64,000 nt of DNA from Pelomyxa schiedti. Lineage: Eukaryota > Evosea > Pelobiontida > Pelomyxidae. The notes beneath the pieces were generated by a model. It was given only the letters and a program-made list of their open reading frames with translations, did not search any database and had not been told where the DNA came from. The stretch spans positions 1 to 64,000 of the forward strand of contig JAHLWZ010000301.1 in assembly GCA_020536535.1 (NCBI GenBank), written 5' to 3'. The translations under genes were made by a program, and so were the position numbers. How positions within the stretch are numbered: position 1 is the stretch's first letter; every line of letters starts with the position of its first letter. This document shows, piece by piece, positions 13,928 through 26,100 of this stretch.

Positions 13928-15889
13928 TCAGGTCCGCCGCTTTTTGGGCCCTGGTTCTGTGGCTTGGTCTTCTTTGTCAGTGGGTGGGTGAATTCTATCA
14001 TCACCGGTGAGGGTAGTTTGCGAGGGGTTACTGTTGCTGGTGGTTGAGGTATTGTGGGTGTTGTTACTATTGTTGCAGGTACTTTGGTTTTTGGGTGGCT
14101 GTGTTTGCTGCTGTGTGGCTGAGGTACTGCTTTCGGCCGGCTTATCACTGGGTGATGATGGTGATGGTGATGGTTTGGCTGGTGCGGATTGTTGAGTGTT
14201 TGTGTTGCTGTTTTCTGAGTTTGGTGTGGAGGTGTCATTTGTTGGTTCTGCTGTTGCGTTATTGGTGGTGTCAGAAGTTTTTGTGGCACTCTCTGGTTTG
14301 GCTTTGTTGGCATTATCTGTGGTGGTGCCACTGGAATTATCTGCATTAGTTTTGTCTGTTGTTGCCGGCTGCGCTTCTTCGGAGGTTTGGGGTGATGAAG
14401 TTGATAATGTAGGTTGTTTTACAGGTAAGGTTTGAGGTGCAGGGGCTGATGGGGGGGAAGGCGGTAGCGGGGGTGGTGGTGCCTCCCGTGCCGGAGTAAC
14501 TGGCGGTTGTGGTGTGTTGGCGGGGGGTGGAGGTGGCGGTGGCGGTGGGGGTTGTACCATGTATTCTGAGCCTGTTTTGAAGTGGGGGTAAAAGAAAAAA
14601 AAAAAAAAAAAAAAAAAAAAGGAAAGATGAGGGTTTGAAGGGAAAAGGGTGAAATACTTGGTGGTTGTGCGTATTGCTCTGAAGCCATCATGTACTGCTG
14701 TTGCATAAGCATTTGTTGGTACTGAACTGCAAAGATTGTTAATGTTGACATATATTTCAAAGTAGTACATACTGGGATCATATGGGTATGAAACCATTCC
14801 TCCACTCATGGCCATTTGCGGGTCAATGGACCCTGGTTGCTAAAAGCAAAGGGTGTAAGGGTAAATATAGGATGGGTGAAGAACTACCATTAATTGATAA
14901 TCGGCACCATAGTATGGCTGCAAATTTGCGTTAAGGAAATCCCTGGATCAGTTTTACGTGGGAAAAAAAATAGTAAAACGGTTTCACTGTACAGTGGCAG
15001 TTACATGTAGACACAAAATGTACCGTGTTCGGTTATTATTGATCTTGACAGTCAAATCGGTAAGATGAGAAAATTGCACATCAAGAGTGAACTGACCAAG
15101 TGTTTCTCCTGCATAGAAAGTATAACTTGTAAACATGGTTTTGGCCTGCTTGGCACCCTCCACCATGAAGTACTGCACCAAAGCTTGGACCCCCACTTGA
15201 AGAAGAAGACGTTTTAACAGTAAAAAAAATTGGTGTGTGTAAACCTGCTTCTTTGTTCATGATAACTATCTTATGTATTTGTCCATACTGTGAAAAAAGC
15301 TGGTACACAAAATCGACGTTGATGAGGGTAAGCATAGCTTCCCCCAATTGTTCGTGAAGAGGGTTATAAAAAGTCACCAGTAAAATTCTGTTGCTGGTGC
15401 TTTCTGCAGATAGTTCTCCGTGGATGGAGAATCCAGCATATACATTACGACCTCTTTACAAAGCAGTTAGCAAAAGCACTACACAATCTTAAAGAAGGGA
15501 AAATAAAGGAGGATGAAAGTAACCCAAGTCTCAGTTGGGACGTTGTGCTATGGCTGACAAAATTGATAGCTGCTGTCAAATCGCGCATTTGCACCATGGC
15601 TTGTTTCTTTGCTTTCATCAAAACAACTTTCTCCACGGCTCCAAACGGCGTGAAAATAGACAACAACTCTTCCTACAAATTGATTCCGACAAAGTACGGT
15701 CAAGGCACATAAAGGGGGAAAAAAAAAAAAGATGGGGGGAAATTGGGAAAAAACAAACAACAACAAACACCAACAACAACAACAACAACAACAACAAACA
15801 ACCTGAGTGGTGTCAGTGGGTACGTTGCGGACATGCACCACGCGAGATGGTGACTTCTCGAACGACACCTGCCCAGCTCGTGACGCCAT
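13928..15889 (-). CDS. Polypyrimidine-tract-binding-like RNA-binding protein (PTBP/hnRNP-L family)
   Basis: The start reads MASRAGQVSFEKSPSRVVHV RNVPTDTTQ, the standard entry into PTB RRM1. Next exons give LLSIFTPFGAVEKVVLMKAK KQAMVQM (RRM1), then NRILLVTFYNPL, VDFVYQLFSQYGQIHKIVIM and VQALVQYFMVEGAKQAK (RRM2), ending LTVKINNNRTRDF as in plant PTBs. The tail has QYQQMLMQQQYMM, then a long Pro stretch and an Asn/Ser/Thr-rich region, and ends PGPKKRRT, a likely nuclear signal. The expected role is control of splicing or mRNA stability through pyrimidine-rich RNA. Introns of this genome are pyrimidine-rich, which fits such a factor. Confidence 0.85.
14595..14620. repeat. Homopolymer A run (T run in the PTBP pre-mRNA)
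   Basis: A 26-base A run. On the coding strand of PTBP it is a polypyrimidine tract just upstream of the last 3' splice site. Confidence 0.9.
15752..15802. repeat. CAA/ACA trinucleotide microsatellite
   Basis: An almost perfect run of CAA units lies inside the first intron of the PTBP-like gene, next to an A-rich stretch. It is likely to vary in length between strains. Confidence 0.85.
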
Positions 15890-16142
15890 CACGCCCTGGA
15901 AATTGACTGTTGATTTGATTTGGGTTTTTTCCGGGAACTCCTCTCCGACTGATCTGCAACGCCCTGAGGCAGTAGGGTGGACGAAGACCCAATGGAAGGG
16001 TGCTGGAGCAAACCTCCGAGGCCTAGAGTACATGGCCTTTTCGGGAGATTACTTTTGCTTTTTGGATTTCGGAACACAAATGAAAAACCAAAAGCAAAAA
16101 CAAAAAAAACCTCCCGGCTGATATCGACACGCACCCGGGCCA
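15890..16142. promoter_or_regulatory. Divergent promoter region, PTBP and RRM-protein genes
   Basis: A 253-bp region separates two divergent start codons of RNA-binding protein genes. It must hold both promoters. No motif can be named. Confidence 0.45.
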
Positions 16143-17422
16143 ATGAGTACCCAAGACGGTAAGATCTCGTCCTCTAACTACGCACTTGTTTCTCTGCAAC
16201 ACGTGCGAGTTGTTGCTGGGTTTTTTTTTTTCCCTCGTCGACGTGCATCTCGAACAACACCAGCGACATCTAATCTCGTGTTTCCCCAGCCATCGCGAAG
16301 GCGCGAGCTCAGTGGGCGCGTGCGCGTGACCTAGCAGTTGGAGGCGGCGCCGCCGCCACTGCGGCTTCAACGGCGACGCCTTTGTCTCTCCCGCCGGCGG
16401 TGCTCACGACCACGGGCACCCCCGGCCTCAAGAACATGTCCTTCGGCGCCCTGGCCTCGATGGCCGCCGCCCAGCGCGGCCTCGGCCTCGGGCTGCCCGC
16501 CGCCACCCCGTCGTCCTCGGCCATCGTCTCGCTGCCGCCCATGCCCGCGCTCCCCGCGGCGACGCCGGCGTCGTCGGCGCAGCCCGTCGCCCTGCCCGTC
16601 TCCATCCCGCTGCCCGCTGCCACTAGCACTCCTAGCAGCACCGCCGCGACGCCGCTGGCCCTCCCGCCGCTGCCGGTCATGCCATTGCCGGTCCAGGCGC
16701 AGTCGGTGCCCATGCCTGTCCCCATGCCTGTTGCTGTCCCCGTGGCTACGCCGGCTGCCACTCCTACACCCATTCCCACTCCTCTCCCTGTTAGCCCTAC
16801 TCCCTCCCCGGCTCCCACTTCAGCTTCGGCTTCCGCTCCCGCAACTTCGACTCCGACCGGGACTGCCACGACATCCACACCTTTGACTTCATCATTTTCT
16901 GGGGGCTTGAGGATGTTCCCAAACCGACAACCAACAACTGTACCCACAGGACGGTCGGCACTTACTTTGTCTCGTGTAATACAAGAAACTGCTACAATTG
17001 ATGTTGTGGAAAAGGAGCGCTATGCTGCTGATGTTAAAAAGACACTGGTTGTGAAGAACGTTCCTCAGAACGTATCTTCTACTCAGATAGCGGGTTTATT
17101 CAATGTCCCTCACGGAATAAGGAGCATAAAGTGGTAAGTTTACTTCACACCTGGGCATCAGTTTTAACTTGTGTTGAGGTACGCCAAGGGGAAAGTAAAA
17201 AATGCCCTTGTAGAGTTTGTGGAAGCTGGGGAAGGCCCCCAGGATAAAATTGATAACCTCGTGAATATTGAAGGCAATTGGCTAAGTGTGGAACCGGCCA
17301 CTATAAGCATTACCCAAGCCCAGCAGCTTGAGTATGATTACGAACTTAGAAGACAAAGGTTTGCAAGTGCTCTCCCTCATTTCTTTACTAAGGAAAAACC
17401 AGGGAAGCACAAACAATTTTGA
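16143..17422 (+). CDS. RNA-binding protein with one RRM and Ala/Pro/Thr-rich N-terminus
   Basis: A tiny first exon, 16143 to about 16158, encodes MSTQD and splices over a pyrimidine-rich intron to give AIAKARAQWARARDLAVGGG. A long GC-rich exon follows, low complexity in Ala, Pro, Thr and Val (residues about 30-240), with one conserved-looking island (GTPGLKNMSFGALASMAAAQ). The C-terminal domain reads KKTLVVKNVPQNVSSTQIAG LFNVPHGIRSIKW and, after a second intron near 17137, YAKGKVKNALVEFVEAGEGP. This is an RRM with RNP2-like LVVKNV and RNP1-like KNALVEF. The opening resembles splicing factors in style only. Its RNA target is unknown. Confidence 0.65.
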
Positions 17423-17424
17423 GG

Positions 17425-18930
17425 ATGTCTGCATCTTCCACCGGCACAGGGTCTGCTCCTATTCCCGAACCAACTCCTGAAGAAAACGTATATTTACAGA
17501 CTTGTTACGGCAATTATCAACACAAATAACGAAGGAATCTGTTGCGTACTGGAAGGCAAGAGCGTTGGCCGCAGAGGCCTCTGTTGCGGCATTAGAACGT
17601 GAGCTTAGTTTGAGAAGACTTGCAGCCGTTGCTTACAACATCCCTTCAACACCCAATTCACACTTTAGTAGGGTGAAACAGGCCTCAGACAGTCCGCTGT
17701 TCATGTACCTCCACAACCCATTCCGACTACGGCAACAAAACCGCCTATGTCTACAGAAACTGTTAGCTCTCCCGAAACTGGCACTATCCCATCTCCACAG
17801 GCAGACGAATGGTAACACTTCCAACTTCTCGATTAGTTGGGTATTGAATGAGTTCTCAAGGCGCGAAAAATTCAAGCAGAGAGTTGCCGAAGGTGTCCTG
17901 GCTCCTTCACCAGAGGAAGGTGAAACTGAGACTTACCTTTGCCCAATATGCTTCACGGATGTACCCCTAAATGAACTCTTTGTTTTGGATACCTGCTTCC
18001 ATCGTTATTGCACCCAGGTACGCTGTCTTACGTCTTCTGCAGTTGTCGTAACACAATTAGTGCATGCAAGAATACTTGACGACAAACATTTTCAGTGGTG
18101 TCACACAACTTAAGGTAGCTGCGTTTTAACTACACGGGATTTAACTTGAGGTAGTGTCCAAATCCTTCGTGCAAAGAAGATGTAACGAGGCAAGAAGTAA
18201 AATCTGTGGTGGACAGACGCACTTATGATAAATTCGAAGAATTTGAACTTAAGGCCGTATTGAACACTATTCCAAATTTAAGGTATTGTTATTATTCCTA
18301 ATTAGTGCCTGATTTCACAATAAGGTGGTGCCCTCAGCCAAATTGCACCAATGCTGTCATAGGTACGCAGGTTTTCCCCATTCTTCCTTATTGAACTCTT
18401 GTCTAGTAACTGGAGGGCTTATGGCTCGGTGTAATAATCTACGTTGCCGGTTCACTTTTTGCATCAAATGCAGAGATGAATGGCACGCTGACATTTCCTG
18501 TGAACAGTACCAGAAATGGAAAGGTATCAACGACACCGAAAACCATACATCTCTAACAATTTGTGCAGTCGATAACTCCTCGGCCGATTCGCGCTACAAA
18601 GATTGGATTAAGGAACATTCAAAGCCTTGCCCAAGGTGCCAAACACAAATCGAGAAGAATGGTTTGCCACTGTTCCTTTTCCTACTTAATCTCACCGCTA
18701 TTTAGGTGGATGCAACCACATGTACAACAGAACCATTTTGGAAAATGATTTAAAACTCACACTTTATCAACAGGACCTGCAAGCACTGCACCTACGAATT
18801 TTGTTGGCTGTGCATGGGCAAAACAGACGTATGCAACATTCACACAAATAAACCCTCCTCCTTTCTAACACATGCCTCTCAGAGCAACCATTATTCAACT
18901 GGACCTTGTGCTGGCAAACAATTCACTTGA
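17425..18930 (+). CDS. RBR (RING-IBR-RING) E3 ubiquitin ligase, Ariadne-like
   Basis: Roughly nine exons. The N-terminus is Ser/Pro-rich with a short coiled coil (VAYWKARALAAEASVAALER). RING1 starts ETYLCPICFTDVPLNELFVL DTCFHRYC. The IBR contains WCPQPNCTNAVI, ARCNNLRCRFTFCIKCRDEW and HADISCEQYQKW. RING2 is PCPRCQTQIEKN, GGCNHMTCKHCTYEFCWLCM after splicing, where the Cys of GGCNHM is the predicted catalytic thioester residue. The stop is at 18928-18930. These enzymes take ubiquitin from an E2 onto that Cys and then onto the substrate. The first exon junction near 17488-17534 is the least sure part. Confidence 0.85.
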
Positions 18931-19428
18931 AAAAAAGCAAATTGTTACAGATTGGTGGTACAAAACCAAAATATCGCACTCCAAGGAACTTTCAGCGTTT
19001 TTTTCCTCCAACACAGCACAAGATCTCGCAAGATCCAAAGCCCAGCGAACTGATCTGATTTTGAAAGGGGTGCGAAGAACAAGAGATCAGATGTGCGACG
19101 TTGGGACTTGATATCAGTGCTTTTCCTGTTTTTGGCCCTGTAAGAGTAGAAAACTTTCCAGAGTTGAGTGTAATAGTTGGGATCATACAGTGTTGTACAC
19201 GTAACTTTTTTGAACATTCGGGAAAAGACTTCGCCGGGAGTGCATGTTCACAAAACTGCAACTTTTGGTAGACATTTCTTTTAAGAGACCCTTCTAAAAA
19301 TTAACTTTTCCTCAGAGAAAAAAAAAAGAGTTGACATACAAACGACACGCGTGCGGGCATTTATCGAAAACAAATAAGAAAAAAACCAGTGTCGACAGTG
19401 CACATCTTCGCCGTAAGATCTTAAACCG
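18931..19428. other. Intergenic, nothing recognised
   Basis: About 500 bp between the RBR stop and the GATA-factor start, both on the plus strand. It must hold the 3' end of the first and the promoter of the second. No RNA gene or repeat was recognised. Confidence 0.4.
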
Positions 19429-20362
19429 ATGTCAGCAAGTTGTTTGGGCCGCACACACGACCAAAGGCACCTTAATTTCTTGTTTGAACTTGCCATGTTG
19501 CAAAAGGCGTATCACATCGACGCGTCAGCGGTGCGTTTCCCTTTAAAACCAATGACGGGTTTCCTTGTTGTTCACATTTGACGTACAGGTGCCTGATGCA
19601 GAGAGAGAGATGTTACCAGATGAGTTGATTTCTCATTTTTCTGAGACCACCCAACTTCTTAACTCGCTGTCTGGATTGTCGCAAAAGCGACCAGGATTGC
19701 CCCTTCGACAAGTATGTTTACAAGATTCTGAATACATTCTTGTGCACTAGTAACCTCTTCTCCAACAGGACATTTTCGGTTCTAACATGCTCCCTGCTGA
19801 GAATGAAAGTTCTCCTTGTACATCAACCCTTTCGTCTTCGCCCCCAAGTCTGAGTTCGTCTCCCTGCTTACCGCCTGGCTCACCTCTCGGCTCTGCTTTT
19901 CCGCCTATGCCAGACATGTTGGGTCCTTCAACTTCGAGCGCGCCGACCCAGGTTCGGGCTTCATCACCAAGAACGTCTTCTTCTAGAGCACCCTCTGATC
20001 AGTCTCCTACCGTCTCTCCAAAAAAAGGGAGTTCCATCTGTCCAGCAAAACCCAAGCGTGTATGCCCGCCATTTTGTCCAAGGTTACTCCTAACATCCCC
20101 CTCAGAGGAAAAGAGCAAAGAACCCTGTATCTTTCTACTGTCATGTTTGTGGAACCAAAGAAACCAGCGAATGGAGACGCGGGCCTGACAATTGCAAATC
20201 GTAATTCCCGAAAAACCCCCGAGTGTTGCATGATTACTTACCAAGTGCAGGTTGTGCAATGCTTGTGGACTACACTATGCCAAGATTGTCAAAAAGGAGC
20301 AGATGATACCGCCCAACCCCAGTGTCAGCTTCTCCATCCAGACACTTCTCAATCCAGCCTAA
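19429..20362 (+). CDS. GATA-type zinc-finger transcription factor
   Basis: Spliced exons begin MSASCLGRTHDQRHLNFLFE and run into VPDAEREMLPDELISHFSET, then a Ser/Pro-rich segment of about 90 residues. The basic stretch KPKRRKRAKNP leads into the finger YCHVCGTKETSEWRRGP with a final LCNACGLHYAKIVKKE. This gives the C-x2-C-x17/18-C-x2-C pattern and the GLHYAK tail of GATA fingers. An intron interrupts the finger between the two Cys pairs, at about 20200-20250. The protein should bind GATA-like sites in DNA. The stop is TAA at 20360-20362, right after the finger domain tail. Confidence 0.85.
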
Positions 20363-20576
20363 ACAGGGAGTTTGACTGTTGGCTATGGTAGACCCTTCAA
20401 GCTCCTGTAGGCATCAACCTATTGCTTGTGCTGCTTGCAAGTTGGTTTGTCGCCTCCTCGCTGGTGGCATTGTACAATTGGAATTGTATTGAAGTAACAA
20501 ATAGTTGACAGAAGTTTCGAAAGAACCAAAACTTATGTTTTTTAAAAGCCACTTTTTTCTTTCAATTTTCTTTGGG

Positions 20577-22866
20577 TCACTCATCCTTGTCCTTTCCTTT
20601 GTCAGGGATTGCCGGTTCCAAGGGGGCTGGTACCTTTTTTGTGTGTGTATTAGGGAAATGTTACAGTAGGCAATACTCGATACTAAGCATACTGTAGTGG
20701 TTCTGGTCATGGCGTGTTTTCTAATGAGCGAGACTATCTTGGGATATACCATGGTTGAGGAGTTGGCGGCCCACAAAAGGTCCATGTGGTTGTATCCTGG
20801 AATTTCTTCAAATGCCAGAACGGTGCAACCGGCATCATGAAGTTGCCGCTGCAGAGGTTTTATATCCACCAGTGTGTCACGTTGCCCTCCAAACACGGCA
20901 ATGGGCACTCGGATGTTGTTCAAGCCCCATCTGGAAAGTGTTAAGGCCGGGAAGGTATTTCAGGAAGCTCACGGTTCTATGGTGTTTACTTTTCTTAGAG
21001 GATGGATTGTTCCTTCTTTCAATAGCTTTAGCCATCCCCATATCAACTTTGCAGAGGTCCGGGCAGGCGAGAAGAGGAAATAGGTCACCTATTGTTAAAA
21101 AAAAAAAGTCAAGGTATACTCAGTGAATTAATATTTTTTTTTTTATACATATTGGTTTGGATGCCAGGTTTCGGGCTCCCACCCAAAAATGTAGCGTGTA
21201 AATACACATCCAAGAAGTGCTGTGAACATTATAGGTGTGTAATCCTGTAATTTGAATAAGATTGGGGCAAATTCTGTTTCGCCCATCATGTCTAGAAGAG
21301 ACTTGTAAGTGTTTCAGATAATCTTAAATAAAAACGTACATCGAACCGTATTAGAGTGTGGAATAAGAAGTTTTTTAAAGAGCCAATGAGTCATAGGGGA
21401 GAGGTTGTAAGCTGGGGCAAGAGCAACCATCATTGAAACTTCTTCAAGAGGTACCTTCCCGGCCTGGAAGGCAATGAAAGCTTGCGAGGCTCCTGGGAGG
21501 AAGTTATTTTGATTTAAGTGTTTGTTCATTTCCCAGACCTTGAGAATGGCCCATAACAACAATTTGCTTCTTCGTCACTGTACTTACGTAGTGAACCATT
21601 TCCGGGAAATCGTACATTCCCAATTCATCCTCGAGAAATGTTTGAATGCAAATTGACAAAAACACAGCTTACCAAGGTGAAATCCCAGAAGCGTGGATCT
21701 CGGGATGATAAATGAGTATGCTCCGGAAAGACCCCGCGACTGTTACCAAGCCAGACATCAAATCCTCTGTCGGCAAGATACCACGCTGGACTGTGAGTAG
21801 CATTTGCTACGAAAACTCCTTAGCGGATGTTAGTTTTTCATTTTAAAGATATGAGAAGAATAAGGACCCGCATTTTGAAGGACACCATGTTGACAGAAAA
21901 TAGGGATGAACCCAGGACTATCGAGGTTCTCTTTCCTTTTAGAAGTGATTAAAGTAAATGATTAGAAGACAAGCTGTAGATAAGGAAAAAACCTGAATAT
22001 CCTGTATAAAGTCAGGATGTGCCCATCTGAAGTTGTTACCTTGTGCTGCTCAAAATCCAGACCCAATGCGCGAACGTGATCCACGACATTTTTGGATTTG
22101 CACACGGCGTACCCATGGCCCGCTACAGGCAAGTCCATCAGTCTACTGGTAAACTCCCTCCACCAACCACAAACTGGCATTACTCTACACATCCAATGCG
22201 GCCGCCATATCACATATCCACATACCCAACACAACACACACCAGTAAGCACAGCAGACACAGTGCTACAGTACATACGGGTTGGGAAGAAGGAGCACAGT
22301 GCGCGCGCCATCCGGGTCGGCATGGAGAGCAGCGCCGCCCCCCACGACACGAACGCCAGGCACACCAGCACCAGGATGAGCCCCACCACGCTCCCCATGG
22401 ACGCGGCCCAGCGCCCGGCCCCCCGCCACAGCCGCGCCGCCCACCGCCACGCCTGCACCCCCGCCCGCACGGGCAGCAGCGCCGCCCCCAGCACCTCGCC
22501 CACCACCACCGCCACCACCGCCCGCACGCTGTGCCTGTGCCCGGCGCAGGGGCCCCGCCCCCCGGCATAGGAAGAGGAAGAGGAAGAGGAAGAGGAAGGA
22601 GAGGCCGGAGGCGCCGCCGCCGCCGCGGGTGCGCTGCTGGTGCTGGGGCCAACCGAGGCCGAGGCTGTGGGTGATGACGAGGAAGACGAGGAGGAGCAGG
22701 GGGAGCTGTGTGGTGGTGGTGGGGGGTGTTGTGAGTGGGTGAAGAAAGAGCATAGGTGGCGAATACTGGGCCATGTGCTGGCGGGGGTTGATTTGGATTT
22801 AGTGGGTGGTCGTGGTGACTGGGTAGTTTCGGAAGAAGCAGCGGTACTCGCGCTGTCACTCGCCAT
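20577..22866 (-). CDS. Acid-lipase family alpha/beta hydrolase with N-terminal membrane anchor
   Basis: The start, MASDSASTAASS, opens a Ser/Pro/Ala-rich stretch, followed by a hydrophobic segment around MGSVVGLILVLVCLAFVSWG. The lipase part reads VDHVRALGLDFEQHKVTTSD GHILTLYR, then PIFCQHGVLQNAG, WYLADRGFDVWLGNSRG, FWDFTLDELGMYDFPEM and IVVMGHSQGASQAFIAFQ. GHSQG holds the nucleophile Ser, assembled across a splice junction. FGGQRDTLVD gives the acid Asp and GYNHMDLLW the His, so the triad looks complete. The family hydrolyses cholesteryl esters or triglycerides in lysosomes. Most members have a cleaved signal peptide; here the long Ser-rich cytosolic-type head suggests a type II anchored form. 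The last exon is inferred to end at 20577. Confidence 0.8.
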
Positions 22867-23142
22867 GGCTGTGGCTTCTTTGTTTGGGTTGGTGTTGGTT
22901 GTGGTGGTTGGGGGTGGTGTGTTTTTGGGTGTAGGTGTGAGATCAGCACACGGAAGAAAAACGCGAAACAATTTCCGTAATTTGTAACAAAGGTCTAAAT
23001 GAGAAATCTACGAATTTTAGTTTTCAACACTGCACAAAACAGTATGAAGGTGCATGTTTCGTGCACGGGCTTTGGTTGGGTTTTGTTTGGTGTCTGGGTT
23101 GGGTGTTTGTTGTTTGGCGGTGGTGTGAGGCGCATAAGTTGC
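22867..23142. other. Short intergenic region
   Basis: This holds the promoter side of the lipase gene and the 3' end of the PTEN-DUF547 gene, both on the minus strand. It is rich in TTGG and GTTT runs. No signal was identified. Confidence 0.35.
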
Positions 23143-26100
23143 TTAGAAGGCTTCTTCATCGCTGGAACTCTCAGGCTCCTCGTTGTTGTCAACAGCAACA
23201 AGGGTGTGTGAGTCAATTGGGATTGGGGTGCCACTGGTCGATGTAGTGGTGGTTATGCTAACTGTTACTGGCTCTTTTTCCGGCGGGCTTGGGGAGTGTG
23301 TGTTGCGCTCGGCTCCAAGTTGTACGTTGTGCTTGGTTCCATTGGTCCTGCCTATTCCGATTGGCGAGTGTGAGGTGTGGTGGTGATGTTCATGGTGGTG
23401 ACCGTGATGATGGGTCTCCCCACCTTCAGTAGTTTCTGCTGTTGGCAGTGTGGGGGTGTGGGTGGGTGTTTCTGTGCCTGTGGATGGGGTGGAGGATAAT
23501 TTCGGGGAGGCCACAGAAGGCGAACTAGCAGCCGCAGTAGTACTGGGGGTGGTGCTGCTGGCGGTTGTTGTGGAAGAAGCGGAAGCAGTTGTCGTTGAAG
23601 AAGCTGTAGCGGTTGCTGTTGCAGGTACTATAACATGGGCAGCAAATCGAGGACCATCTGTCGTGTTTCCGTGATCAACAGAGCATGTTGGGGAAGCAAG
23701 ATGCCCAAGAGATACACGCAATTCCCAGTCAAATTCGTTCCACCTTACAGTATATCTCAGGAAGACACTCTTCTTCTTTTTCGTGCTATGCTTGGTTTTG
23801 GTTGAGTGAGCAATAGCAAAGTTTTCTGGGACATGTCTCTCCAGAAACTCGTAAAGAGAGTTTTTAGTACCAAAGTCTTTGAGATACCACTGAATATTTT
23901 CTGGTAACCACACCTAAAAGCCTTGAGATATAATGAGTATCTAATTGAGATACTTGTTTGATTGGTGGCAGGCACAGTGCTGAAGACTTCAAGTAAAATT
24001 TAACGGCATTATCCAGTTCTGCCTGTACAGACGCAGAGTGGTACACCCAAACTACAGGGCTAGACTGCGAGTAATGAGACAAGCTCGAAAAAGTTGGTTT
24101 CTTACAGTAGTTCCAAGACAAAGAGCAAAACTTATTCTTGGATCGTGAGTGGTCAATGCCTGTGTTGCCCTTGGGTCGTCATCTGGAATGTGTGCCCCCG
24201 GGCCCATTCCTTGGAAAGTGTGACCAGAAAAAAAGGCAGAAGTTCCTTTTACCGTTGTCAGGGACGGGCATGCCAGCTCTAAGGACGGCATGTTCTATCT
24301 CGTAATGACTGAAGATGTACCCTCCAATGTAATATTGAAAGCTTTGCATTAAGATTTGCTACAGGAAATAAGATAAATACAAGGAAAGGAAGTAAACCTT
24401 TTCGCGGGCCTTGATAGTGAGAGGTTCCCGAGAGGGCATCATGTTGGTAACTGCCGCTGAATGCAAGGCCATAAGATTGTAAACGTTAAGCCAAAAGGCA
24501 GTTTTCATATCAGGTGTAGTGAGTTTGGCAAGATCAACCTGTGAGGGGAAAAAAAAAAAAAAAAAAGAAGAAAAGCAATTAGAGAGGACCAACGAGGAGA
24601 AACAACTCACTGTTTGAAGGTCACGAAGGGATAACAGAAACTTGGGAAAGTCGGGATGGTAGGCCACGCCAACCACGTTTTCATCAACAAGATGACCCCA
24701 GTACCCGCATCGCAGGTAAATGTAAATAAGGTGTTCGAGGCATGAGCACACGACTATGGGGAAAAGGTCACTTATTATTTTTCTAACTTACTCAACCTTG
24801 TTCTGGGGTTCTAGCTGGCCCAGGGCATGGGGGTCCTGTACAGTGTTACTGTGTAAGGGAGGGACTGAATAGTACCAGAGTTGACTACGCCACTGATCTG
24901 TGGTTTAGGATCCACAATACTATGCATCATTTAAGACAGCACAGAGATAATCTAAGAAAAAATACATATCAAGAGACTTTTTAAGCATTTCGGCAGTAAA
25001 AAATCGTGAATGAATAGCTTGTGCACATTTATAACGAGAGACTTCAGGAGTGTTAACTTCAGACGCGCCCACAATCTGCTCGATTTCTGGGGGGCGTGCT
25101 TGGATACTATCTGCAAAGATTTCTATCTCGAAGCTCGGGGCAAGCTGCAAAGGGTTATAACCTCAAGAAAAGTTATCAACTCCTATACCCTTTTATCTTT
25201 GAATCCTTTGTCCAAACCAGCTTTGTGGAAAACTGCATGGCCTCCTTCAACAAAAGCTGTATTGAACCACAAATTGAACATGTGTTCCTAAAGGTAATAA
25301 GAAAGGACTAAGTCCTCGAATGCTCAACCGTGCCAAAAGTCGACTTGGCCATGACCTCAATCTTTATGTCCCCAAAACAAGGCAGATTAGGAACATTAAA
25401 CTCGGCGACTTCTTCTGGCCAGCCCTGTTGAGTCTCCACATCAGCCACACGCTTCTTAAAAGATAATAGAAACTCGAACTAGACGTTGGTAAGCAGAGTT
25501 GGATTAGTATAATTATGGAATACAAGATCGGGCATTGGTTGTCCTTTCTCTTTCTGCTGTATTAAATGCTGGGAAGCATTTGTAAATAATTGCATGCGTG
25601 ACAGTTCCACTTCTTGAGAAACTTGTGGTTCGTCATCATCGTCCACCGTCTCTGTGGCACAGGAAGTTTTGTCTTTCTTTGATGGCTTCTTTGAGGGAGA
25701 AGGTGCTGCAGCAGTTGGCCCAGTGCCGTGTTTATCACCTTTCCTTTTTTCGTCATCCATATGGTAAGTGTAGATGGCAGTTTTCCAATTGTAAACACGG
25801 AAGGCAATTTCTAATTTATGTCAGGGAAACTACTAGTAGAATTCCAGTTATACCTGTATTCTCTGGAAGTTTTGGTTTTGGCCTAAGGATAATCCTTTTC
25901 AGCAGAATAACTACTTTTGAGTAAAAGTTGGATTTCCCAAATCTGGCAAGTTGCGAAAAGTATCTCACATATCAGATTTGACTGGGAATTGTAACTCCCT
26001 GTGTCAATATTAAAAGGGAGGAATAATGTAACTAAATGGAACAACTTGTTTGTTAAGAGTTCTTGCTGCTGCATAGTAAGTAAGAGCCTCGTCTGGAGTA

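Noticed and set aside
16309-16947. Minus-strand Gly/Val/Ala-rich frame
   Set aside because: Antisense shadow of the Ala/Pro/Thr-rich exon of the RRM protein.
22185-22949. Pro/His and Arg/Gly-rich frames overlapping the lipase head
   Set aside because: They are other-frame readings of a GC-rich Ser/Ala/Pro-coding region; only one frame splices into the lipase domain.
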